64,000 nt of DNA, from positions 156,979 to 220,978 of the forward strand of contig NZ_JACHHA010000005.1 of assembly GCF_014202495.1 (NCBI RefSeq), written 5' to 3'. Of the stretch, positions 28,266 to 37,402 are shown in pieces. Source of the stretch: Cerasibacillus quisquiliarum. Lineage in GTDB: Bacteria > Bacillota > Bacilli > Bacillales > Amphibacillaceae. Numbering within the stretch: the first letter of the stretch is position 1; each line of letters starts with the position of its first letter. The translations under genes were made by a program, and so were the position numbers. The notes below the pieces were generated by a model. That model worked only from the letters and a program-made list of their open reading frames with translations. It was not told the origin of the DNA and did not search any database.

Positions 28266-28955
28266 TTATAGCACACAATTTTTTACCGCACACGTTTCAC
28301 AAGCTAATAATTGTGTCAAATAATCTATATCTTGAATAACATATTGTTTATTTATATTTGTAACGATTCCGTTTTCCTTCCATTTATTAACTATACGGCT
28401 AACTGTTTCTCTCGATACCCCGATATGTTTACTAACATCCTTTAATTTAATTGGCTCAGTAATTGAAATTCCCTCTGACGAAATTACCCCATACATATTA
28501 GAATAGCGAATAAAGATTGATGCAATTGCCCCTTCTGTTCCGAAGGCGAGGTAATCTCGTATTTTTGCCTTACTAATTTCAAGTTCTTCAGTTAACCATT
28601 TTGTAAATTCTAAACCTATTTTACCATTTTGTTTTATCAAGGACTCGATATCTTCCTTTTGTAATACATATAATTTGCACCGCTTTGTCGCTTTTGCCGT
28701 ATTTGTATATTTTGTTCCAGTAAATACACCTGTTTCTCCAAATGCATCTTGTTTACGTCGAATAAATATCGTTATTTCTTTATCATCACTAATATTTTTA
28801 AAAATACGGACTTCTCCTGATTCAATAAAATATAAATGATGTGCTGGATCTCCTTCTTTATAGACCGTGTCACCTTTTTCAACGATATATATTTTACTCT
28901 TCAGTATAATTTTATCTCGATCGGCTGGTTCAAATCGTTGAAGTAATGCAACCAA
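28266..28955 (-). CDS. fnr: Fnr oxygen-responsive regulator (Crp/Fnr family)
   Basis: A 229-residue Crp/Fnr regulator: N-terminal cyclic nucleotide-type beta-barrel, long dimer helix, and a C-terminal winged helix with the recognition helix VSRETVSRIVNKW. Three cysteines close the protein, C219, C222 and C227, with the same spacing (x2, x4) as the C-terminal cluster ligands of B. subtilis Fnr, which holds a [4Fe-4S] cluster there, not at the N-terminus as in E. coli. It should activate genes for anaerobic life. The start is TTG 28955, with AAGGGTGG upstream, somewhat far. Divergent from dat. Confidence 0.88.
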   Translation of the reverse strand: MVALLQRFEPADRDKIILKSKIYIVEKGDTVYKEGDPAHHLYFIESGEVRIFKNISDDKEITIFIRRKQDAFGETGVFTGTKYTNTAKATKRCKLYVLQKEDIESLIKQNGKIGLEFTKWLTEELEISKAKIRDYLAFGTEGAIASIFIRYSNMYGVISSEGISITEPIKLKDVSKHIGVSRETVSRIVNKWKENGIVTNINKQYVIQDIDYLTQLLACETCAVKNCVL

Positions 28956-29041
28956 TTATTTCGCCACCCTTCTACCTTCTACTTCAACTATATCACCGAT
29001 AAGTATAACCATATATAACAACTTTTCGAATTTTATTTAGT

Positions 29042-29061
29042 CACAGACATCATCATCTGTG
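29042..29061. promoter_or_regulatory. Inverted repeat between fnr and dat
   Basis: CACAGA and TCTGTG form a perfect 6-bp inverted repeat with an 8-base spacer in the divergent fnr-dat region. It is a possible operator; it does not match the Fnr box TGTGA-N6-TCACA. Confidence 0.35.
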
Positions 29062-29216
29062 GAATACAATATAACGAGTATATTTACATTCCATATGTAT
29101 CCGTATATAATAGCCTATAAAAGTAGCCATGTTTTAGGAAGTCGTATGAAGCTTGCTTTCACCTAGTTTAAGAAAGCCTCATATTGACGACAGAGAAAAT
29201 AAAGGGGGAATCAACG

Positions 29217-30086
29217 ATGGGAGTGTATCCTGTAGTCTTATCACAAGCTAAATTTGTACATCGCGACAGTCTTAAATATCCATTTGAAGAGCGCGGACTA
29301 CAATTTGGTGACGGAATCTATGAAGTGATTCGAATTTATCATGGAAAATATTATTTGTTAATGGAACATGTCGAACGGCTTTATCAATCTGCTGAAGCAA
29401 TTAAACTTAATTTACCTTACCCCAAACATGAATTGATTGAGCTATTGGATGATTTATTACAAAGAAATAATATGACAGAAAATGGGAAAGTATATTTACA
29501 AGTCACACGTGGATCAGCACCACGCGATCATGTCTTTCCACAAAATGTTACTGCAAATATATATGCCTATATTAGTAAACAGGAACGGCCTCTGGAGCAG
29601 CTTAAACATGGTGTTTGTGTTATAACGGAACGTGATATCCGTTGGGAAAAATGTTATATAAAAAGCTTAAACTTACTTCCTAATGTTTTAGCAAAACAAA
29701 CAGCTAACGAAAAAGGATGCTATGAAGCGATTCTCCATAAAGATGGCCTTGTAACAGAGTGCAGCTCTTCTAATGTATATCTCGTAAAAAACGGACAAAT
29801 TTATACACATCCTATAACAGAAAATATTTTACACGGCTGTGTGAGAATGGCTGTCGAAAGATTTAGTAGCGAATTAAATATTCCATTTATTGAAAAAGCT
29901 TTCACATTAGATGATATAAAAACCGCCGATGAAATGTTTCTAACAAGTAGCACATCGGAAGTACTACCAATTGTAAAAGTTGATAATATTCAAATTGCCG
30001 ACGGAAAGCCAGGACCAATTAGCAAAAGACTTCAAGCAGCATACGAAAAAGATGCATTAATCCAAATAGAAACTGTGGGCCAATAA
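29217..30086 (+). CDS. dat: D-amino acid aminotransferase
   Basis: A 289-residue fold type IV PLP enzyme that interconverts D-alanine and D-glutamate through 2-oxo acids, providing D-glutamate for the cell wall. The PLP-binding Lys149 lies in CYIKSLNLLPNV; the RGLQFGDGIYEVIRI entry and TECSSSNVYLV phosphate loop are typical of the bacillary D-aminotransferase. ATG 29217 follows AAAGGGGGAATC; the 11-codon upstream extension is rejected. Single gene. Confidence 0.93.
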   Translation: MGVYPVVLSQAKFVHRDSLKYPFEERGLQFGDGIYEVIRIYHGKYYLLMEHVERLYQSAEAIKLNLPYPKHELIELLDDLLQRNNMTENGKVYLQVTRGSAPRDHVFPQNVTANIYAYISKQERPLEQLKHGVCVITERDIRWEKCYIKSLNLLPNVLAKQTANEKGCYEAILHKDGLVTECSSSNVYLVKNGQIYTHPITENILHGCVRMAVERFSSELNIPFIEKAFTLDDIKTADEMFLTSSTSEVLPIVKVDNIQIADGKPGPISKRLQAAYEKDALIQIETVGQ

Positions 30087-30115
30087 ATTTAATATAATAA
30101 GACGAAAACCAGTGT

Positions 30116-30409
30116 TTAAAATCTTTTGTAAATAAGATTCAACAAATCAATATAAATGGAAGAGGCTGGGACAAAACCAGTCTTAAATGAGAAAAATTGC
30201 GGAATCAACATTAAAACGTTGTTTCCGCAATTTCTTTTTTGTTTCGGATTGTTAGGATTATTATTATTTTGGATTTTGGCGGTATACTTTCTTAAGTTTA
30301 CCGCCATTAAGGCAAATGCTCATTCATTTTCTACTTTCGTTTTTTCTCTGACCGAAAATTGAGAGAATGACAAATTAGCCTTCAGGAATCCAAAAACTGG
30401 TTCAACATT
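30116..30409 (-). pseudogene. C-terminal remnant of an IS1182-type transposase (copy 1)
   Basis: On the minus strand, from 30409, the frame reads NVEPVFGFLKANLSFSQF, then KVENE, an in-frame TGA at 30322-30320, and AFALMAVNLRKYTAKI. The VEPVFG block and the closing ALMAVNLRK are the end of IS1182-family transposases. The 5' part of the gene is missing, and the sequence just upstream carries stops in this frame. It is therefore a decayed gene end and no longer functional. Confidence 0.75.
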
Positions 30410-30893
30410 TAATTTTGTTTTTTATATTTTTCATAATCAATTAGATGATAAAATACAAAAAATCCATACTGGGAACGAGTAAAGTTCTCTACTCCACATG
30501 ATTACGCCTAAATCTTAGAATCCATGCGGAGTAGGTAGTTCCACCCCTCATGGTTACACGCAAATCTTCAAAACCATGCAGAGTGGTTAGCTCTACCCCT
30601 CATGGTTACGCTCAAATCTTAGAATCCATGCATAGTAGCTAGCTCTACTCCACATGATTACACGCAAATCTTTAAAACCATGCAGAGTAGTCCTTTCTAC
30701 TCAACATAATTTCATCCAAAAGTTCAAACGATAGTGAATAATTCCAGACAATAGTATAAACAAACCTCAGCTTGCTCTATTGATCATTCACGTACTGTCA
30801 TGATCATTAGGAGAAGGAGACTGGGACATAAAGAAAAGTGAACAAAAAAATAGTTTTTTCATCATCAGAGGTTTTGTCCCAGCTTCTTTTTCT
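30158..30893. mobile_element. Degenerate IS1182-type element, copy 1
   Basis: An element of about 735 bp bounded by inverted repeats: AGAGGCTGGGACAAAACC at 30161-30178 and its near-exact reverse (AGAAGCTGGGACAAAACC on the opposite strand) at 30870-30887. Inside, from left to right, are a hairpin TTGCGGAA/TTCCGCAA with a T tail (about 30196-30236), a transposase C-terminal remnant on the minus strand, an array of 52-bp tandem units, and a long terminal hairpin (GACTGGGACA pairing with TGTCCCAGC, 30819-30885). Two further relatives are in the window. It is non-autonomous and probably spreads, or spread, by a transposase supplied elsewhere. Confidence 0.75.
30485..30700. repeat. Tandem 52-bp hairpin repeats, about 4 units (copy 1)
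   Basis: Units begin near 30491, 30543, 30595 and 30647 (period 52). Each has a CATGG-type arm and a CCATGCGGAG-type arm that can pair across a loop of about 20 bases. They are diverged from each other and in reverse orientation to the array at 58.5 kb. Confidence 0.8.
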
Positions 30894-31010
30894 TATGAGA
30901 CACAGTTATATTCTTGCTTATTTTATCTAGGAGATTGATTCGTTAATCGAAATAGTTTAAAATAATAAAACATTGTTTCATATATTTATATTTTTGAAAG
31001 GGGAATTCTA

Positions 31011-33002
31011 ATGTCTAAACGTTCAGTACAAGTCGATGATTTTACTTCACTACAAGTTTTAAGCGATCCACAGTTTGCTATGAATGGTCAAGATTTCTTC
31101 TATGTATCTACTACGATTAAAGATAAGAAAAATTATGAATCTCATATTTATCGATACAATCAACAAAAACAATCACAATGGACATACGGACATCATCAAG
31201 ATAGTCATCCACGCGTTTCACCTGATGGAACAAGACTTGTTTTCCAATCCAATCGATCGGGAACAAACCAAATATGGCTCATGTCACTATTAGGTGGTGA
31301 AGCAGAACAACTGACGACATTAACTCATGGGGCAACCAATCCAGAATGGTCAAAAGATGGAAAGACGATATTCTTCTCGGCGCTTCTAGACAATGATGAT
31401 GATGTTCAATCACAAAGAGAACTAACTAAAGAGGAAAAAGAAAAAAAACAAAACGAGAAAAAGAAACAGCCACTCATTGTAAATCGCCTAAAGTATAAAT
31501 CAGATGCACGAGGTTTCCATGATGATAAATCAATGCAAATTTTAGCGTATGATTTACAAACAAAACAAATCACGCCATTAACTTGTGGTGGACACCATCA
31601 TTATTTTCAAGATGTATCACCAGATGGTAACACCGTGCTATTTACTGCTAACTTAAATGAAAATGAAGACGAAGAACTTTATCTTGATCTGTATACACTC
31701 CATATTCCAACAAGGAAGATAACGAAAATTAATCAGCAAAAGGGTAGTTTTTATCAAGCAGCCTTTTCACCAACTGGCAAATATATCGCTTGTTTCGGAC
31801 ATGACTTTAAATATATGGGAGCCACATTAACTGACCTATATATCTTTGATCTAAATAATCAGACCGAAACATGTCTGAGCTATCAATGGGACATCCAATT
31901 AGGGGATGCTATGATAGGTGATACCCGTTTAGGCGCTTCACAGACTGGACCTGTTTGGAATAAAGATGAAACAGCATTATATTTTATCGCAACAGATCAT
32001 GGTGCAACCGGTTTGTATAAATCAGACTTAAACGGTCATTTAGAACCAATCTATCATAATCACTCACATGTATTTGGATTTTCTTATGACTCGAAATCTG
32101 ATGCATTTATCTTCGGAATGAGCACACCAACTGATCCAGGAAATTTTTACTATATAAAAGAGAATGGAAAGATGAAGCAGCTAACAGATGCGAACAAGGA
32201 TTATTTAAATCGTGTCACATTATCTGAACCTGAAGAGATACAGTTTACAACATCAGATGGCTGGCCGATTCAAGGGTGGTTACTTAGACCGTACGGATTT
32301 AAAGAGGGTAAGAAATATCCATTAGTCCTTGAAGTACATGGGGGACCACACGCGATGTATGGGCAAACATATTTTCATGAGCTACAACTCCTTGCAGCTA
32401 AAGGTTATGTCGTTCTTTACACGAATCCGCGCGGCAGCCATGGCTATGGTCAAAAGTTCGTCGATGCTTGTCGTGGAGATTACGGTGGGAAAGATTACAG
32501 GGATTTGATGGAAGCAGTCGATTATGCACTTAAAAGTTATTCTTTCATCGATGAAACAAGAATGGGCGTAACTGGTGGTAGTTATGGTGGATTTATGACA
32601 AATTGGATTGTAAGCCATACGAATCGATTTAAAGCTGCCGTTACACAACGTTCCATCAGCAATTGGCTTAGCTTTTATGGCGTTAGTGATATCGGCTTCT
32701 TCTTTACAAAATGGGAACACGGCTATAATTTACTTGAAAACCCAGAGAAACTATGGGATTTTTCACCGCTAAAATACGCAAAAAATGTGGAGACACCATT
32801 ACTTATATTACATGGTGAACAAGATTTACGTTGTCCTATTGAACAAGCTGAACAACTGTTTATTACTTTAAAACATTTAAAAAAGGAAGTCGAATTTGTT
32901 CGCTTTCCAGGTGCTAATCATGAATTAAGTCGTAGTGGGGAACCACAATTGCGCATTGAACGACTAAATCATATTTGCCGTTGGTTTGAAAAGCATTTAT
33001 AA
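31011..33002 (+). CDS. S9-family acylaminoacyl/prolyl oligopeptidase (YuxL-like)
   Basis: A 663-residue serine peptidase: an N-terminal seven-bladed beta-propeller (WD40-like PD40 repeats such as SPDGTRLVFQSNRSG) that gates the active site, then a C-terminal alpha/beta-hydrolase domain. The nucleophile is the Ser in GGSYGGFM, the acid the Asp in HGEQDLRCP and the base the His in GANHELSR. It resembles B. subtilis YuxL and probably trims oligopeptides in the cytoplasm. GAAAGGGGAATTCTA precedes the ATG. The gene is flanked by two directly repeated IS1182-type remnants. Confidence 0.92.
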   Translation: MSKRSVQVDDFTSLQVLSDPQFAMNGQDFFYVSTTIKDKKNYESHIYRYNQQKQSQWTYGHHQDSHPRVSPDGTRLVFQSNRSGTNQIWLMSLLGGEAEQLTTLTHGATNPEWSKDGKTIFFSALLDNDDDVQSQRELTKEEKEKKQNEKKKQPLIVNRLKYKSDARGFHDDKSMQILAYDLQTKQITPLTCGGHHHYFQDVSPDGNTVLFTANLNENEDEELYLDLYTLHIPTRKITKINQQKGSFYQAAFSPTGKYIACFGHDFKYMGATLTDLYIFDLNNQTETCLSYQWDIQLGDAMIGDTRLGASQTGPVWNKDETALYFIATDHGATGLYKSDLNGHLEPIYHNHSHVFGFSYDSKSDAFIFGMSTPTDPGNFYYIKENGKMKQLTDANKDYLNRVTLSEPEEIQFTTSDGWPIQGWLLRPYGFKEGKKYPLVLEVHGGPHAMYGQTYFHELQLLAAKGYVVLYTNPRGSHGYGQKFVDACRGDYGGKDYRDLMEAVDYALKSYSFIDETRMGVTGGSYGGFMTNWIVSHTNRFKAAVTQRSISNWLSFYGVSDIGFFFTKWEHGYNLLENPEKLWDFSPLKYAKNVETPLLILHGEQDLRCPIEQAEQLFITLKHLKKEVEFVRFPGANHELSRSGEPQLRIERLNHICRWFEKHL

Positions 33003-33055
33003 TCCATAAGGCGTATGACTAGAGTCTAAGACAAAATCTTTTATCAAAGAAAGAG

Positions 33056-33095
33056 AACGACGTACATATACATCTTTTAAATATACGTCGTTTTT
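33056..33095 (+). terminator. Terminator after the S9 peptidase gene
   Basis: AACGACGTA pairs with TACGTCGTT over a 19-base loop, followed by TTTT; 55 bases past the stop codon. Confidence 0.75.
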
Positions 33096-33196
33096 AGTGA
33101 AAAACTGATAAAGCCTCCGACGCCAGAACATGACGATTATTACCGACCTTTTGCTCACGATTAAAAATGTGTGCATAAATCACTTACTGAAACCTT

Positions 33197-33360
33197 TAAA
33201 GGACAAAGAAAGGGATCGGACAAAAGAGTTTTAAATGAGAAAAATTGCGGAAACATTTCAATGTTGTTTCCGCAATTTCTTTTCTGTTTCGGATTTTGGC
33301 GATATATTTTCTTAAGTTTAACACCATTAATGCAAATGCGATATCATTTTCTTGAAGTTT
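33197..33360 (-). pseudogene. C-terminal remnant of an IS1182-type transposase (copy 2)
   Basis: On the minus strand the frame reads ENDIAFALMVLNLRKYIAKI, the last part of an IS1182-type transposase. It lacks the stop codon seen at the matching position in copies 1 and 3, so it descends from a different source element, but everything upstream of this stretch is lost. Confidence 0.65.
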
Positions 33361-33476
33361 CACTTACAAATCCATACCAACAGATGCTTTTTTATGGCTG
33401 AATTTTGTCTCAGTCTCTTTGTTATATTCTATTAAATGATAAAATATACAAAAGTCCAAATTGACAACGAGTAAAG

Positions 33477-33586
33477 TTCTCTACACCACATGGTTAAGCG
33501 TAAATCTTTAAAACCATGCAGACTAGATAGCACCACTCCACATGGTTGAGCATAAATCTCCGAAGCCATGCAGAACAGATAGCTCT
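33477..33586. repeat. Tandem 52-bp hairpin repeats, 2 units (copy 2)
   Basis: Two units of the ACCACATGGTT...CCATGCAGA type, period about 52. This is the smallest of the three arrays. Confidence 0.75.
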
Positions 33587-33618
33587 AATGATCATTCACG
33601 TACGGTCATGATCATTAG
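33585..33618. repeat. Perfect 11-bp inverted repeat in the element end
   Basis: CTAATGATCAT and ATGATCATTAG are exact reverse complements separated by 12 bases (with GTAC in the loop). Degenerate versions occur at the same place in copies 1 and 3. Confidence 0.85.
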
Positions 33619-33728
33619 AAGAAGGAGACTGGGACAGAAGGACAAAGTGAACAACAATAGCTTTTTCATCTTTCAGAGGTTTTGTCCCAACCGCTTATCA
33701 ATTCATTCCTTAAATTCTTATATATGAA

Positions 33729-34682
33729 TCAATCGTTTACATACTTGCTTAAAAATGTTTGTATGTTTTGTATATACGATTCTTTTTCTAATACAAAAGC
33801 TTCACCATGATTAGCATGTGGAACAGTCCACACGATATGTGGGCTAGATGTATGTTCTGCCAACTCTCGTGTCATATCAGTTGGTACGAATGTATCATTT
33901 TCTCCATGAATATATAAAATGGGTACTTGAGCTTTTGTTACTTGTTTCAATGCTGATGCTTCTTTCAATGTATAATCAGCTTTTATATCCGTTATAACAC
34001 TTGTTAAGTCTAGTAAAGGAAAAGCAGGTAAATGAAACATTCGATCCATTTGGTATTCGAACAATTGATATACATCAGAATACGGACTATCAGCAATCAT
34101 TGCTTTTACTTGTGGTGGGAGTGTTTCACCACTAGCCATTAAGACGGTCGCTGCCCCCATTGATAATCCATGATAAATAATGTCCGTATCTTCCCCTAGT
34201 TTATCAATTAATAGATCCGTCCAACCGATTAAATCAAGCCGATCGTGCCATCCAAACCCATAATAAGCCCCTTCACTCTCTCCATGACCTCTTAAATCAG
34301 GCATAAAAATATGATATCCTAATTGTTCATAATAGTATTGACCAAACAATCCCATCTGTTTTCCATGACCTAAATAACCATGTGCAAAGATGACTAATTT
34401 ATTTGTTGGTTGTTTCGCTTCTAGAAAATAACCTTTAAGCTTTAAGTCATCAAAGGATGTCAGCGTCATATCTTGGAACGATTGTTTTTGTACCCAGTTG
34501 CGCCAATCACCTGCTATAAACTCTTCCATCGCTTGGGCGGAAACCTCTAAATCCTCGTTTCCTTCAAGAAACTTCTTTTCCCCTCTTTGAATAGCTAAAT
34601 AGTAGAAGTAATAACTTGAACTAATAAGTATAATAAATACAATACATCCTAATATAAATAAGCGTTTTCCCCAGATTTTCAC
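33729..34682 (-). CDS. Membrane-anchored alpha/beta hydrolase (YqkD-like)
   Basis: A 317-residue alpha/beta hydrolase with one N-terminal membrane segment (about residues 5-27). The nucleophile elbow is GLSMGA, the acid Asp lies in HGENDTFVP and the His in ANHGEAF; the HGYLGHG oxyanion loop and DLRGHGESEG strand are clear. It resembles B. subtilis YqkD; the substrate is unknown, probably an ester or lipid-like compound on the outer face of the membrane. The start is GTG 34682, with GGGGAGAG upstream; the ATG at 34700 overlaps that site. Confidence 0.85.
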   Translation of the reverse strand: MKIWGKRLFILGCIVFIILISSSYYFYYLAIQRGEKKFLEGNEDLEVSAQAMEEFIAGDWRNWVQKQSFQDMTLTSFDDLKLKGYFLEAKQPTNKLVIFAHGYLGHGKQMGLFGQYYYEQLGYHIFMPDLRGHGESEGAYYGFGWHDRLDLIGWTDLLIDKLGEDTDIIYHGLSMGAATVLMASGETLPPQVKAMIADSPYSDVYQLFEYQMDRMFHLPAFPLLDLTSVITDIKADYTLKEASALKQVTKAQVPILYIHGENDTFVPTDMTRELAEHTSSPHIVWTVPHANHGEAFVLEKESYIQNIQTFLSKYVND

Positions 34683-34759
34683 AATTAACACTCTCCCCAT
34701 ATCTGTTATTCTATTATAGCAGTAAATGAATAATCATTGAGATGGGAGTTTTTTGAAAT

Positions 34760-34796
34760 GAAAAAGCTGGAAACAACACCGTTTCCAGCTTTTTAT
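34760..34796 (-). terminator. Terminator of the YhgE/Pip gene
   Basis: AAAAAGCTGGAAAC pairs with GTTTCCAGCTTTTT; the hairpin abuts the stop codon of the minus-strand gene. Confidence 0.93.
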
Positions 34797-37066
34797 TATG
34801 GAAATAGACCAGATTCCTGAGATTTCTTCTTTAATTCACGTGAATGTTTATTAATCGGCTCTTTTAAAAATGCTCCAAAAACAAGCGCTAATACAGCAAA
34901 AACAGCTAAAAATAACATATCATGTATGACACGCTCCCAAACGATACCACCAATCGCTTCCCGCATAAGACCAACCGCATACGTAAATGGTAAGAATGGG
35001 TGAATCTTTTGGAAGAATTCTGGTAATAAAACGACGGGATATGTGCCACCAGATCCTGCAATTTGGAGTACAAGCATAACGATTGCCCCTGCTTTTCCGA
35101 TATCACCTAATACGGAAACAAGTGTATAAATAATTGTCATAAAAACGAGACTTGTATATAAGCCGAATACGACAAACATAACTGGATTCTCTGCCTGCAC
35201 ACCGATTGGATATAAATCTCCTACAGTTACAATTAAAGTTTGTAACAATGAAATAGACCAAAAAGTATATAACCGACCAAAATATGCTTCCCGAAACGTA
35301 TAACTCTCAATTCGCTCTCCTTCTGTTGTCACAACAGAAATAAGTAGTAAACCACCAACCCAAATAGCTAAAACAGTATAAAACGGTGTCATTCCTGTAC
35401 CATAATTTTCGATAGGAAATACTTTGTTTTCATGAAGAACGACTGGTTCAGCGAAGAAGCTTTGCTCAGCTTCGGGATCATTTTGTAATAACTCAATAAT
35501 GTCAGCCAAGTCTGCTTCCTCGTTTAACTTTCTTAGTCGATTCGCTAAATCAGTTACTTTTTTATTAATTGCAGGAAAGCGGTTCATTGCTTCGTTTAAA
35601 CCATCTTTTCCTTCTTTTAATTCTTTCTTCACTTTACTCAACATTTGATTCACTTCAGGAAGTGTCGCTTGTACGTCATTAATCACCGTTTCTGCCTTAT
35701 TTAATGTTTGATGACCTTGTTTTAACACTTGATTCACTTTGGGCTCTACTTTTTCTGTAAAGTCTTTCGAAAAGGTGTTAAGGTGTTGATTCGCATCTTT
35801 TGTTAATTGGTGAACCGTAGATAAGGTCTTTTCTAGTTGTGGTTTTTCTGAATTCATATCATCTTGTAAGTGCTTAACATGTATTTGCATTTGTTGTAAC
35901 TGATTTTTAAATTTTTTAAAATCCTCAATGATTTCATCTATCGATAGTTGATCTTTTGTTTGTAACAAATCAATAATCTGTTCAATCGTTTTCGATTCTT
36001 GTGATCCTTTACTAAACTGTTCTTTTAAAGCTGTTAAGTCTTTTTCAAGAGCCGTATGTTGTTCTCGTAAATGTTGTTCTGTTTCACTTTTCGTTTCAAG
36101 AATTTGAATCAAACTATCTAACTTTTCCATACCATCTGAAAGTTGTTCATCAATAGATTGTGTTTTTTCTTTAACCTTTTTTAAGTCAATCGGCTTTTCT
36201 GTTATCTTTTCAAAATAATGATTTAATTGGTCTACTTCTTTTTGAACGTCTTGAACCATATTCGTGATAGTTGGAGTTAATGTCTGCCAATGCTCATCAA
36301 CGGTGTGTAATGTTGTTTTTGCATTTTTTATTTTTTGAAGGCTTTCTTTAGTTATTCTATCGATCTCTGGTAAAGCCGCCTCAGCTTTTCCAAGCATTTT
36401 ATCAGCTTGTTCAGCATCTGAATATGTCTGATCGAGCTTCTTTTTAATAGACGGCATCTTCTCTTCTAGTGTAAAAACATATTCTTCAAATTGTTTGATA
36501 TTTGGTAAGTCCTTCTCAAGCTCTATGCCAATCTCGTTAAAAATGTCAAAAATTACACCGTTCACCGTGGAAACGAATTGACTACTAATATTTTCCGCAA
36601 TCACACTGGCACCTTTTCCAGTAATCTTAGGAGCAATAGCATTAATTTTCTCATTCACATAATAATCAATATGGGCCTTCTCAGGTTGATCTGATACAAC
36701 CGACCCTAATTTTTCTGACAAATCTTTCGGAATGATAATGACCGCATATAAATCACCATATTCCAACTCATCTAATGCTTCTTCTCGCTTTAGAAAATGC
36801 CAATCGAAAGATTCGTTCTTTTTTAATGTAGCGATTAGTTCTCCACCGACATCGATATCGTTTTCCCGAATAGTTGCTCCTTCATCTTCATTAACAACTC
36901 CAACAGGAATTTGGTCTGTTTGACTATATGGGTCCCATGATGCTTTGATATTAAACCAAGCATATAAAGACGGTAAGACAATTAGTCCACCTATGACAAC
37001 TGCTACAACCCAGTTGGTCATAATGTTTTTCCAATCTTCTAAAAAAATATGCCAACTATTTTTCAT
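34796..37066 (-). CDS. YhgE/Pip-family membrane protein
   Basis: A 756-residue protein of the YhgE/Pip (phage infection protein) family, related to ESX/type VII-associated and ABC-2-type permeases. One N-terminal helix (about 18-38) ends in the family motif LYAWFNIKASWDPY, then comes a long extracytoplasmic part with a coiled-coil-rich region at about 190-480 and, from about 555, five or six helices. Roles proposed for relatives include phage receptor function and lipid or protein export; none is established here. Single gene, ATG start, with its own terminator. Confidence 0.88.
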   Translation of the reverse strand: MKNSWHIFLEDWKNIMTNWVVAVVIGGLIVLPSLYAWFNIKASWDPYSQTDQIPVGVVNEDEGATIRENDIDVGGELIATLKKNESFDWHFLKREEALDELEYGDLYAVIIIPKDLSEKLGSVVSDQPEKAHIDYYVNEKINAIAPKITGKGASVIAENISSQFVSTVNGVIFDIFNEIGIELEKDLPNIKQFEEYVFTLEEKMPSIKKKLDQTYSDAEQADKMLGKAEAALPEIDRITKESLQKIKNAKTTLHTVDEHWQTLTPTITNMVQDVQKEVDQLNHYFEKITEKPIDLKKVKEKTQSIDEQLSDGMEKLDSLIQILETKSETEQHLREQHTALEKDLTALKEQFSKGSQESKTIEQIIDLLQTKDQLSIDEIIEDFKKFKNQLQQMQIHVKHLQDDMNSEKPQLEKTLSTVHQLTKDANQHLNTFSKDFTEKVEPKVNQVLKQGHQTLNKAETVINDVQATLPEVNQMLSKVKKELKEGKDGLNEAMNRFPAINKKVTDLANRLRKLNEEADLADIIELLQNDPEAEQSFFAEPVVLHENKVFPIENYGTGMTPFYTVLAIWVGGLLLISVVTTEGERIESYTFREAYFGRLYTFWSISLLQTLIVTVGDLYPIGVQAENPVMFVVFGLYTSLVFMTIIYTLVSVLGDIGKAGAIVMLVLQIAGSGGTYPVVLLPEFFQKIHPFLPFTYAVGLMREAIGGIVWERVIHDMLFLAVFAVLALVFGAFLKEPINKHSRELKKKSQESGLFP

Positions 37067-37351
37067 ATAAACCGTCCTTTTATTTAATTCTTTTTAATAA
37101 GCATGCCTTATTTTGCCATATTTATCAATCATAATTACAAAATAAATAGGATGAGCGCTTCTTATGACACTTATATTTATTAAAACATGATTCTTTTAAA
37201 ATAATACAAACTCAGATCAGTAGCATTAAACTGTTTTTAAATGAACGAATTCAGTTATGAAACAAGCTTGTTCTCTTAATTGTTCTCAGTATAATCAACA
37301 ATGAATGTTAATTGAACACTTTTTAATGAATGACTAAAGTCATTTTCGCAC
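37067..37351. other. Spacer between yhgE-like and ctaG genes
   Basis: About 285 AT-rich bases. An AATAAG...CTTATT inverted repeat at about 37095-37112, just upstream of the yhgE-like gene, is a weak operator candidate. No ORF was seen. Confidence 0.35.
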
Positions 37352-37386
37352 AAAAAAAAGCACTCTTATGCGGCTAAAGAGTGCTT
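37352..37386 (-). terminator. Terminator of ctaG
   Basis: On the minus strand AAGCACTCTT pairs with AAGAGTGCTT and a run of eight T follows. Confidence 0.9.
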
Positions 37387-37402
37387 AAAATATTATGTTT
37401 CA

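Larger units (their letters stand above)
33208..33695. mobile_element. Degenerate IS1182-type element, copy 2
   Basis: Same order as copy 1 but shorter (about 490 bp): a diverged left end (GGATCGGACAAAAGAG), a TTGCGGAAACA hairpin, a transposase remnant, two 52-bp units, a perfect palindrome at 33585-33618 and the terminal hairpin GACTGGGACA...TTTTGTCCCA. Same orientation as copy 1; together they flank the S9 peptidase gene. Confidence 0.7.

Noticed and set aside
29042..29061. Fnr box between fnr and dat
   Set aside because: The arms are CACAGA/TCTGTG, the reverse arrangement of the Fnr consensus, so autoregulation by Fnr is not supported.
30320..30322. In-frame TGA as programmed readthrough or selenocysteine
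   Set aside because: The remnant is truncated at its 5' side and has other stops and frameshifts nearby, so ordinary decay explains it.
30156..30362. 68-residue plus-strand frame in the repeat element
   Set aside because: It reads through the terminal inverted repeat and the hairpin, antisense to the transposase remnant.
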